Assembly: GCA_039680225.1 (NCBI GenBank)
Contig: JBDKTK010000232.1
Span: forward strand, 1-20,897
Origin: JBDKTK01 sp039680225
Lineage (GTDB): Bacteria > Desulfobacterota > Syntrophia > Syntrophales > UBA4778
Length of the DNA: 20,897 nt
Reading direction: 5' to 3'
The notes beneath the pieces are model-generated. The model did no database searches and was not told the DNA's origin. It saw nothing but the letters and a program-made list of their open reading frames with translations. Below, piece after piece: positions 1-6,074 of this stretch. Positions within the stretch are counted from its first letter, which is position 1. Each line of letters begins with the position of its first letter. The position numbers were made by a program, and so were the translations under genes.

Positions 1-94
1 TTCCTGATCTCTGTCCACCCCCATCCATACCGGTTTTCCTCTATACCTGTGCCCGCTGTCGGACAAGCGATTTTTCCCCTTTATTTGTAATAAT

Positions 95-124
95 TTGTTT
101 GAATAGCTTATCCTTTTGTAATAT
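95..124 (+). promoter_or_regulatory. Possible sigma70 promoter of the porin-like gene
   Basis: A TAATAT -10 box at 119-124 lies 18 nt downstream of a TTGTTT hexamer at 95-100, in a locally AT-rich stretch. The position fits the gene that starts at 212, leaving a leader of about 80 nt. The -35 match is only partial, so this is a tentative call. The rest of 1-196 shows no coding potential. Confidence 0.35.
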
Positions 125-199
125 AGCGTATGTTGCTGAGTGGTTGCACCCGGCACATATTCAGCACGCATGGAATTGAGTTGAAGATCGTTAGTAATG

Positions 200-206
200 A
201 GGAGGA
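200..206 (+). promoter_or_regulatory. Ribosome binding site that fixes the porin start at 212
   Basis: The purine tract AGGAGGA ends 5 nt before the ATG at 212. An upstream in-frame ATG at 197 overlaps this tract and has no Shine-Dalgarno of its own, so 212 is the better start. Confidence 0.75.
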
Positions 207-211
207 AGAAC

Positions 212-1576
212 ATGAAGAAGTTGTATCTGGTTTTGCTTGCTGGGGTGCTTTTGACAGTCTTCAGCATGCCCGCGGTAGCCGCCGATGTTAAATTCTTCGG
301 CGACTACTATGCGATCGGGCAGTGGGCGAGCAATTATTCACTGTCCGATGACCCGGCCGTCAATTCCCAGGCGAGGGGAACAGTCGGCCAGAGGTTCAGG
401 CTCTACACCGTTTTTCAGGTGCAGGAAGGCCTGAAGCTGACGACCCGTTTTGATGCGATGGAGAAAATATGGGGGCAGGACGCCGCCATCGGCACTCCGA
501 ACCCCACGTCCGGTGTCGGCAGCAATGTCGAGAATAATATCAGCTGGGAACGCGCCTTTGTGACTTTCAACCTGGGCCCCGGGTACTTTGATGTCGGCTA
601 CCAGGCGCAAGGCTACTGGAGCCCGGTCGCGTTCGGCAACACGAGCGCCAGCTCCGGCGCGATGATCCGCTACACGGCCCCAATCGGCCCGGTCACATTG
701 AGCGCATATTGGGAAAATTGCAAGGAATCGAATGTCGACCCCACTGCCTATCAGCCTTCGGACTGGGACAGGTACGCGCTCCAGGGCGCTTACAAGTGGA
801 AATCGGGACAGGCTGGTCTCCAGCTGCTCTGGGAACATTACGAAACCACTGGAGCAACGACCTATGACATCTGGAACACCAGGGTCACCCCTGCAGGTTT
901 AACCGCTGCCACTTTGAATTATTATGAAATCTCCCCGTTTTTCCAGGCGAAGCTCGGCCCGGTTGACCTGGAGGGAAAACTGTACTGGACAACAGGCGAA
1001 TTTCAGCAGAAGTCCACCGGCAATGATCTGGACATCGACGGGCTCTCCGCTTACCTCAACGGCAAGGTCAATGTCGGCCCAGCTTATATCGGCGCCATGT
1101 TTGCCTATATAAAAGGCGACGACCCGAACGACAGCGACGTGACGGTCTCCCACGGCGGCGGCCGTGACTGGGACCCCACTTTAATGCTGGGCAACGACAG
1201 GTTCAGCAAATGGCTGGGCGGCCGTTATGCCAACACGATAGGATTCGGGACGCCCTCCGGCGGAGTGGACTTCCGGGGCGGGTGGAGCGAGCAAAACCTG
1301 TGGCTGTACCAGGGATACGTCGGCTACAGCCCCATTCCGAAACTCTCCCTGAAGGCATCCTTCAGTTACATGAAGCAGGATGAGACGCGCGCCGGGTTTG
1401 ACGACCATATCGGGAACGAGTTCGACATTACCGCAGCTTATAAAATATATCCCAATCTCACATACACTATCGGGTTCGGGTACTTCTGGGCCGGAGATTA
1501 CTTCAAAGGAACGAATGCGGCTGCCAATATCGACGACTGTTACCTGCTGATGCACCAGCTGGCCATGACCTTCTAA
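212..1576 (+). CDS. Outer-membrane porin-like beta-barrel protein
   Basis: The product has 454 residues when started at the ATG at 212. The N-terminus is a clean Sec signal peptide (MKKLYLVLLAGVLL...) with predicted cleavage after AVAA, just before DVKFFGDYY. The mature part is rich in Gly, Tyr, Trp and alternating polar and hydrophobic segments. It contains no cysteine except one near residue 170 and one near the C-terminus, and it ends in LAMTF with a terminal Phe, the usual signature for Bam-mediated outer-membrane insertion. The stretch VQEGLKLTTRFDAMEK resembles deltaproteobacterial porin-like proteins that I know only as putative porins. The likely role is passive diffusion of small solutes, but the substrate cannot be read from the sequence. 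The gene is monocistronic, with its own promoter candidate and a strong terminator at 1594-1621. Barrel class is fairly sure; the exact family is not. Confidence 0.8.
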   Translation: MKKLYLVLLAGVLLTVFSMPAVAADVKFFGDYYAIGQWASNYSLSDDPAVNSQARGTVGQRFRLYTVFQVQEGLKLTTRFDAMEKIWGQDAAIGTPNPTSGVGSNVENNISWERAFVTFNLGPGYFDVGYQAQGYWSPVAFGNTSASSGAMIRYTAPIGPVTLSAYWENCKESNVDPTAYQPSDWDRYALQGAYKWKSGQAGLQLLWEHYETTGATTYDIWNTRVTPAGLTAATLNYYEISPFFQAKLGPVDLEGKLYWTTGEFQQKSTGNDLDIDGLSAYLNGKVNVGPAYIGAMFAYIKGDDPNDSDVTVSHGGGRDWDPTLMLGNDRFSKWLGGRYANTIGFGTPSGGVDFRGGWSEQNLWLYQGYVGYSPIPKLSLKASFSYMKQDETRAGFDDHIGNEFDITAAYKIYPNLTYTIGFGYFWAGDYFKGTNAAANIDDCYLLMHQLAMTF

Positions 1577-1593
1577 AATTTCGGATCAGTTGA

Positions 1594-1621
1594 AAAGCCC
1601 CGGCCACCCGGGGCTTTTTTT
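1594..1621 (+). terminator. Rho-independent terminator of the porin-like gene
   Basis: The stem GCCCCGG (1597-1603) pairs perfectly with CCGGGGC (1608-1614), extended by A/T pairs on the outside. The loop is 4 nt and a run of T follows at 1615-1621. It begins 18 nt after the stop codon. Confidence 0.9.
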
Positions 1622-1752
1622 ATGCCTTTTTTCTGTCGCGCCTGTCGCTTTTTCCTCTCAAATTTGTCTTTCCCCCCGGGAATTCATTTTGCTACGCTGA
1701 AAATATCTCTTTATCCCCAGTTAAAAAATACATCAAAAAAGGAGGGACAGGA

Positions 1753-2172
1753 ATGGCATCACCGGAACTGCTGGAACTTTTGAACAAGGCAATCGCCAGG
1801 GAGCTCCAGGTATCCATCCAGTACATGTGGCAGCATGTGCTGTGGAAGGGAGTGAAAGGCTATGCCGTGAAGGATGCGTTTAAAAAGATTTCCATTACCG
1901 AAATGAAGCATGCAGAGGAGATTGCGGAACGCCTGAATTACCTCGGGGGCGTCCCGACCACGGCCCCCGACCCGATTACGGTTGGGAACGGCCTCAGGGA
2001 AATGCTGGAAGCCGACAGGGAATCGGAAGAGGCCGCAATAAGGCTTTACAAACACATCATCAATGTGGCACAAAGCGAGGAAGACGTGATAACCGCACAT
2101 ATGTTCAGGAAGATCCTCGAAAGCGAAGAAGATCACCATGACACATTCACCACGCTGCTGGAAGAGCTGTAA
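1753..2172 (+). CDS. Bacterioferritin-like (ferritin superfamily) protein
   Basis: This 139-residue four-helix protein carries the full bacterioferritin di-iron ligand set at family spacing: E17, E50, H53, E93, E126 and H129, one position earlier than the classical numbering. M51, in EMKHAEE, corresponds to the methionine that ligates haem between bacterioferritin subunits. The likely role is oxidation and storage of ferrous iron in the cytoplasm, or peroxide detoxification. The protein is shorter than typical bacterioferritins (about 155-160 residues), mainly at the C-terminus after the second E-x-x-H motif. It may therefore be a bacterioferritin-like relative that does not form the full 24-mer. 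A strong GGAGGG site lies 7 nt before the ATG. The next gene starts inside its last 35 nt, which suggests translational coupling. No convincing promoter was seen in 1622-1752. Confidence 0.85.
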   Translation: MASPELLELLNKAIARELQVSIQYMWQHVLWKGVKGYAVKDAFKKISITEMKHAEEIAERLNYLGGVPTTAPDPITVGNGLREMLEADRESEEAAIRLYKHIINVAQSEEDVITAHMFRKILESEEDHHDTFTTLLEEL

Positions 2173-3274
2173 ATTTCTCGCCGCGATATTTCTGCTTTTC
2201 CCGGGACTTGCCGCGACAGGCCCGGCCGGGGCGGCGCAGGACCTTCCTGTTCATAAAATCAAGCTTCCTCCTGGATTTGCAATTTCTGTTTACGCTCAAG
2301 TCCCGAATGCCCGCTCAATGTCTCCCGGCCCGGACGGAATTGTCTTTGTGGGGACGCGCAAGGACAAACTTTACGCCGTTACGCCGGAAAAAGACTTCTC
2401 CCGGGCAAAAGAAGTCATTACCCTGGCGAAAGGCCTCGACAGCCCTAACGGGGTGGCCTTCCGCCGGGGATCGCTTTATGTTGCGGAAATAAGCCGCATC
2501 ATCCGGTTTGACGAGATTGAAAGGAATCTTAAAAGCCCTCCGCAGCCGGTTGTGGTCAATGACAGATATCCGGATGACAAGTGGCACGGCTGGAAATTCA
2601 TCGCGTTCGGGCCCGACGGCTATTTATACATACCGGTAGGCGCCCCCTGCAACGTCTGCGACCCGAAAAAAGAGATATATTCGACAATAACAAGGATCAG
2701 GCCGGGCGAGCCCGGGATCGAGATCTTTTCGAAAGGCGTCCGCAACACGGTCGGTTTCGACTGGCACCCTGTAACGGAAGAGCTGTGGTTCACGGACAAC
2801 GGCCGCGACCTGATGGGTGACGACATCCCTCCCGACGAATTGAACCGGGCCCCCAGAAAAGGGCTGCATTTCGGCTTTCCTTATTGCCACGGGGGAAACA
2901 TACCCGATCCCAAGTACGGCAGAGGACGGAACTGCTCCGATTATACCCAACCGGAAATCAAACTCGGACCGCATGTGGCCGCCCTCGGGATGCGCTTCTA
3001 CACGGGCGGGATGTTTCCGGCCGGGTACCGCAACCAGATTTTTATTGCGGAACACGGCTCCTGGAACCGCAGCACCCCCATAGGGTACAGGATCATCCTT
3101 GTCAGGCTTGAAAATAATAAGGCTGTGAAATATGAGACATTCGCTGAAGGCTGGCTGCAGTCCGGAAAAGCGTGGGGCAGGCCTGTCGACGTGCTGGTCA
3201 TGCCCGACGGCTCGATGCTCGTTTCAGACGACCATGCTGGGGCGATATACAGGATCAGCTATAATAAAAAGTGA
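2138..3274 (+). CDS. Periplasmic PQQ-dependent sugar (sorbosone/aldose-type) dehydrogenase
   Basis: The 378-residue product starts with a signal peptide (positive residues R6, K9, K12, hydrophobic core 13-26, cleavage near residues 32-33), so it is exported. The mature part has the six-bladed propeller features of the soluble glucose/sorbosone dehydrogenase family: KLPPGFAISVYAQ at the start, the GPDGYLYIPVG blade motif, WHGWKF with the presumed catalytic H150, GVRNTVGFDWHP with R202 at the PQQ-contact position, and a GRPVDVLVMPDGSMLVSDD blade near the end. The family oxidises sugars or related alcohols and aldehydes with pyrroloquinoline quinone; the substrate here is unknown. The start overlaps the preceding ferritin-like gene by 35 nt and lacks a strong Shine-Dalgarno, so reinitiation or coupling is likely. 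The selenoprotein candidate begins 22 nt after its stop. No PQQ biosynthesis genes are in the window. Confidence 0.85.
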   Translation: MTHSPRCWKSCKFLAAIFLLFPGLAATGPAGAAQDLPVHKIKLPPGFAISVYAQVPNARSMSPGPDGIVFVGTRKDKLYAVTPEKDFSRAKEVITLAKGLDSPNGVAFRRGSLYVAEISRIIRFDEIERNLKSPPQPVVVNDRYPDDKWHGWKFIAFGPDGYLYIPVGAPCNVCDPKKEIYSTITRIRPGEPGIEIFSKGVRNTVGFDWHPVTEELWFTDNGRDLMGDDIPPDELNRAPRKGLHFGFPYCHGGNIPDPKYGRGRNCSDYTQPEIKLGPHVAALGMRFYTGGMFPAGYRNQIFIAEHGSWNRSTPIGYRIILVRLENNKAVKYETFAEGWLQSGKAWGRPVDVLVMPDGSMLVSDDHAGAIYRISYNKK

Positions 3275-3295
3275 GCAGGTTCAGGAGGAGGAAAT

Positions 3296-3508
3296 ATGGC
3301 AAGCGGGGTGATTATTTACGGGAAGGCGGGCTGACCATTTACCGACACGGCCAGGTCGGCTTACAGCGGCGCCGAGTACTATGACGTAAAACAGGACAAG
3401 GCAAAGCTCCAGGAGATGCTGAAACTTTCAAACGGCAGGAGGGATGTTCCCGTCATTGTCGAAAACGGCAAGGTGAAGATAGGATACGGCGGGACCTGAG
3501 GAGTTTAA
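3296..3508 (+). CDS. Glutaredoxin-like selenoprotein, Uxx-star type, with two in-frame TGA (Sec) codons
   Basis: Reading from the ATG at 3296, with AGGAGGAGG just upstream, gives a 70-residue protein if TGA at 3332-3334 and TGA at 3497-3499 are decoded as selenocysteine and TAA at 3506-3508 stops translation. It begins MASGVIIYGKAG-U13-PFTDTAR, a beta strand followed by the redox motif of a thioredoxin-fold glutaredoxin in which Sec replaces the first Cys and Thr the second. Next come EYYDV, a helix with EMLKLSNGRRDVPVIV containing the cis-Pro motif VP, then ENGKVKIGYGGT-U68-G-V. There is no ordinary Cys. As I recall, small glutaredoxin-like proteins of this type end GG(S/T)-C/U-G-V, and the Uxx-star name describes Sec as third residue from the end. 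Each TGA is followed by a SECIS-like hairpin. The role is presumably thiol/selenol redox chemistry; the substrate is unknown. It follows the sugar dehydrogenase gene by 22 nt. If the second TGA is a plain stop, the protein has 67 residues. Confidence 0.85.
3332..3362 (+). promoter_or_regulatory. Candidate bacterial SECIS element for Sec13
   Basis: Downstream of the TGA at 3332-3334, G3349-C3352 can pair with G3358-T3361 (one G-T wobble) around a loop AGGTC at 3353-3357. The loop starts 18 nt after the TGA and resembles the AGGUCU loop of E. coli fdhF at nearly the same distance (from memory). A competing hairpin, CCGAC 3342-3346 with GTCGG 3355-3359, is also possible, so the fold needs checking. 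Confidence 0.55.
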
Positions 3509-3526
3509 GCCGGGCGGTCCGCCCGG
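3497..3526 (+). promoter_or_regulatory. Candidate bacterial SECIS element for Sec68
   Basis: After the TGA at 3497-3499, CCGGGC (3510-3515) pairs perfectly with GCCCGG (3521-3526), leaving a GGTCC loop that starts 16 nt after the TGA. The G-rich loop start and the spacing fit the bacterial SECIS pattern. No T-run follows, so it is not a simple intrinsic terminator. The structure lies mostly beyond the TAA stop, so it is free of coding constraint. Confidence 0.55.
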
Positions 3527-3581
3527 AATGAAGACGATAAGTCCTCGTCCTTGATCTCCCTTTTCCTGGCGGGAGAGGGAT

Positions 3582-3620
3582 AAAAAAAGAAGATGCGCCC
3601 CGAAAGGCGCATCTTTTGTT
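3582..3620. terminator. Bidirectional rho-independent terminator
   Basis: AGATGCGCC (3591-3599) pairs with GGCGCATCT (3606-3614) around a CCGAAA loop. A run of seven A lies on the left (3582-3588) and T-rich sequence on the right (TTTTGTTTTG, from 3614). It can end both the + strand ferritin/dehydrogenase/selenoprotein run and the - strand gene at 3634-4584. Confidence 0.88.
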
Positions 3621-3633
3621 TTGCTTCTGATGA

Positions 3634-4584
3634 TTACTTTACCGTACCGGGAGCGGAAGAGCTTTGCGGGACCGGGGTTATGATGATGATGTCGGGACCC
3701 TGCTGTTCAGACGACAATCCCGGTTGGGCACCGGAAGGAGAGGCCTCGGGCCTTGCCGGTGAAGGCGCTAAAGCCGGGCCTGATTGGGGAGCAGAAGGAG
3801 CAGGCTGAACCATTGAAGGAGATTGAGGCATTGCCGGCTGCTGCCGGGCCGGTGCTTGAGCAGGCGTACCGCCGGGCGCGGCCGGATAGGGCAGCGGCTG
3901 ACCCGGGACTACAACGCTGGTCGAAGGCAGGGTGATGGGAGCTGTTCCGGGGGCCCTCAACTGCTGTTCCGGGGTATATCCCGGAGGAGGTGCAGTACCT
4001 CCGAAAGGCCGGATATCGGGACCCTGGGGCGGCTCCACAAATCCGCCGGGAGCGTATGTACGGGAGGGCTGCTCCATCTGAGCGCCGGAAGGATAGCCAC
4101 CCGGCTGTGCGGGTGAAGTCATCACAGGTGCGGGAGCGGTGCCCATATCTGAAGGCGCGGCTGAAGGCATTTGCTGTTGGGGCGCTCCCATTGACTGGTC
4201 CTGTCCGGGGCTGACAGCCGACGGCGCCGCAGGCGCCGGAGCAGCAGCTCCGCCCGGGGTGGTGGACGGCACGGTCATGGGTTCTGTCCCGGGGGCGCCG
4301 GGGGCTTCTTTCGAAGGAGATCCCGGTCCGAACTCCGGAGCGGGCGTCGTTCCCTCTCGCGGCCTCACGTCAGGACCTCCGGGCGGCTCGACCAGAGGGT
4401 TCCTGTCCGCGCCCATATCGGCACCCGATTCCGGCGCATCCGTTCCCGCTGCCGATCCCGAGTTAATCCCGGGCTGGGCGCCTGCGCCCTGCCCCGTCGA
4501 GGAAGCCTGGCCGAAAGCAAGCGCCGCGAATGCCGGTACGAATAAGAACACAATTACTACTGCAAGCAATTTTCTGATTTCCAT
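3634..4584 (-). CDS. Secreted Pro/Ala/Gly-rich protein with duplicated EPPxGPD module
   Basis: The 316-residue product has a signal peptide (MEIRKLLAVVIVFLFVPAFAALA, cleavage near residues 25-27), followed by a low-complexity chain dominated by Pro, Ala, Gly, Ser and Gln, with no cysteine. It is probably disordered and exported to the periplasm or cell surface. One internal duplication stands out: residues about 62-112 and 180-229 share the pattern VEPPxGPD(V/I)RPxxGTxPxP, then APGTxPxTxPST. The C-terminal end (about 294-316) repeats part of it as QQGPDIIIITPVP...APGT. The start is firm: AGGAGGT lies 4 nt before the ATG. I do not recognise a family and assign no function. High GC and periodic codons make an antisense frame open over part of it, but the signal peptide, Shine-Dalgarno and terminator all support this strand. 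Confidence 0.75.
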   Translation of the reverse strand: MEIRKLLAVVIVFLFVPAFAALAFGQASSTGQGAGAQPGINSGSAAGTDAPESGADMGADRNPLVEPPGGPDVRPREGTTPAPEFGPGSPSKEAPGAPGTEPMTVPSTTPGGAAAPAPAAPSAVSPGQDQSMGAPQQQMPSAAPSDMGTAPAPVMTSPAQPGGYPSGAQMEQPSRTYAPGGFVEPPQGPDIRPFGGTAPPPGYTPEQQLRAPGTAPITLPSTSVVVPGQPLPYPAAPGGTPAQAPARQQPAMPQSPSMVQPAPSAPQSGPALAPSPARPEASPSGAQPGLSSEQQGPDIIIITPVPQSSSAPGTVK

Positions 4585-4638
4585 ATTTACCTCCTTTCTT
4601 TTTTAATCGAAAAACGTATTTTGTCCGTTTTTTCGGCG

Positions 4639-4667
4639 TATATATAAATAACCCAGCACAATCTTAA
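4639..4667 (-). promoter_or_regulatory. Possible promoter of the Pro-rich secreted protein gene
   Basis: On the - strand, TTAAGA (4662-4667) and TATATA (4639-4644) are separated by 17 nt, each matching the sigma70 consensus at four of six positions. This lies about 55-80 nt upstream of the start codon at 4584. Confidence 0.35.
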
Positions 4668-4799
4668 TGTGACTGGAAGCCCCTCTCTATAAAGGAATGC
4701 CTGATTTTTAACTGCGCCGAAGCTGAATTTCCGGGAGTTCAAGGATTAGAGGTAAATACCTTTCCAACCGTACGCCTTGATGATATAAATCCCGCCAAT

Positions 4800-6074
4800 A
4801 TGGGCCACCTCACAAATCCCGCCCGCGAATACCGGCTGCTGCAGCAGCGCCTTAACAGGAACGTTACGGGCGCTCCCGATTCACCTGTATTCATGCAAAT
4901 CCTGAAACTGCTGTTTTCCCCCGCCGATGCCGAGCTGGCCAGGCAGATACCGACCCGCTTTGCTTCTTTGAACAGCATTTCCCGGAAAACGAAAGTTCCG
5001 CTTGGCGAGCTTGATGAGAAAATGACGGACCTGGCCCGGAGGGGTTTCATCATCGATTTCCACCGGGGAGAGAAACGCTACGTCTCACTGGCCCCGGTCG
5101 TCATCGGCTTTTTTGAATTTACCTTCATGAGGGCCCGCGAGGGGCTGCCCATGGCCGAGCTGGCGCGGCTTTTCGATATCTACATGGGCCAGGATGACAG
5201 GTTCTCCCGGGCCGTTTTTCAAAAGGAAACGCAGTTGGGGCGCTCCCTCGTGCGTGAAGAGGCGCTGGGGCCGGAAGATTTCACCGAGATTCTTGATTGG
5301 GAGCGGGCCAGCCACATAATAACCTCTGCATCGGCCATCGCGGTTTCCCTGTGCGCATGCCGGCACATGGAAAGCCACCTGGGGAAGGCCTGCTCGGCCC
5401 CTCTGGAGATCTGCCTTTCCCTGAATTTCGGGGCGCAATCGATCGTCAGGAACGGAATAGGCAAAATGATTACTGCAGCTGAAGGCATGAAATTACTGGA
5501 GCAGGCCAAGGAGAGCGGGCTCGTTCAGACCGGCGACAACGTGAAGAGGGACCTGACCTACATGTGCAACTGCTGCGGGTGCTGCTGCGGCATGATGAAG
5601 GCCATCAGGAGATTCGACATTAAAAATGCGATCGTGACTTCCAACTGGCTCATGCGCATCGACAAAGAAAAATGCAAGGGATGCGGGAAATGCGTAAAAA
5701 TCTGTCCGGTAGGGGCAATTACTCTCGATATTATTGAAAAGGACGGGAAGAAACGCGGCCGGGCCGGATGCGAAGAGGCCCTGTGCCTCGGCTGCGGCGT
5801 TTGCTGCTCGGCATGCAAGTCAGGGGCCGTGAAAATGAAGGCCCGGGATAAAAAGGTCTACACCCCGGAGACTGTCTTCGACAAAATTGCATCCATGGCA
5901 ATTGAGCGGGGCAAGCTGGGGGACCTGCTGTTTGAAGGCCACGAAAGCTGGAATTACCGCGCCCTCGGGAGGATCATCTCGCTGCTGGAGAAGACACCGC
6001 CGGTCAGGGCCCTGATGGCGATCAGGCCGTTGAGGTCCGCTTTCATGGAGAGCCTTATCAAGAAGGCAAAATGA
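4800..6074 (+). CDS. Winged-helix and cysteine-rich di-[4Fe-4S] ferredoxin protein
   Basis: The product has 424 residues from the ATG at 4800. Residues about 28-95 (LKLLFSPADAELA ... LARRGFIIDF) look like a winged-helix segment. The middle part carries C185-x-C187-x10-C198-x6-C205, and then a dense CNCCGCCCG cluster (C256, C258, C259, C261-C263). A bacterial ferredoxin domain follows with two complete sites, C292-x2-C295-x2-C298-x3-C302-P and C329-x2-C332-x2-C335-x3-C339. I recall proteins of this architecture from anaerobic deltaproteobacteria, annotated only as 4Fe-4S binding. Electron transfer or redox-linked regulation is inference. The start is uncertain: 4800 has no visible Shine-Dalgarno, and the frame stays open back to 4668 with protein-like sequence but no ATG, GTG or TTG. 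Its TGA stop directly abuts the stop of the convergent TPR/LysM gene. Confidence 0.8.
   Translation: MGHLTNPAREYRLLQQRLNRNVTGAPDSPVFMQILKLLFSPADAELARQIPTRFASLNSISRKTKVPLGELDEKMTDLARRGFIIDFHRGEKRYVSLAPVVIGFFEFTFMRAREGLPMAELARLFDIYMGQDDRFSRAVFQKETQLGRSLVREEALGPEDFTEILDWERASHIITSASAIAVSLCACRHMESHLGKACSAPLEICLSLNFGAQSIVRNGIGKMITAAEGMKLLEQAKESGLVQTGDNVKRDLTYMCNCCGCCCGMMKAIRRFDIKNAIVTSNWLMRIDKEKCKGCGKCVKICPVGAITLDIIEKDGKKRGRAGCEEALCLGCGVCCSACKSGAVKMKARDKKVYTPETVFDKIASMAIERGKLGDLLFEGHESWNYRALGRIISLLEKTPPVRALMAIRPLRSAFMESLIKKAK

Noticed and set aside
3296..3499. The reading of this locus as a pseudogene broken by a stop codon.
   Set aside because: The sequence is intact on both sides of TGA 3332 with no frameshift, the TGA sits exactly at the redox-Cys position, and a SECIS-like hairpin follows. 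Selenocysteine explains it better.
3510..3526. The hairpin after TGA 3497 as an intrinsic terminator.
   Set aside because: No T-run follows, and a full bidirectional terminator lies 65 nt further on.
4139..4606. A + strand frame opposite the Pro-rich gene.
   Set aside because: The - strand has the signal peptide, Shine-Dalgarno and terminator. The + frame has no upstream signals.
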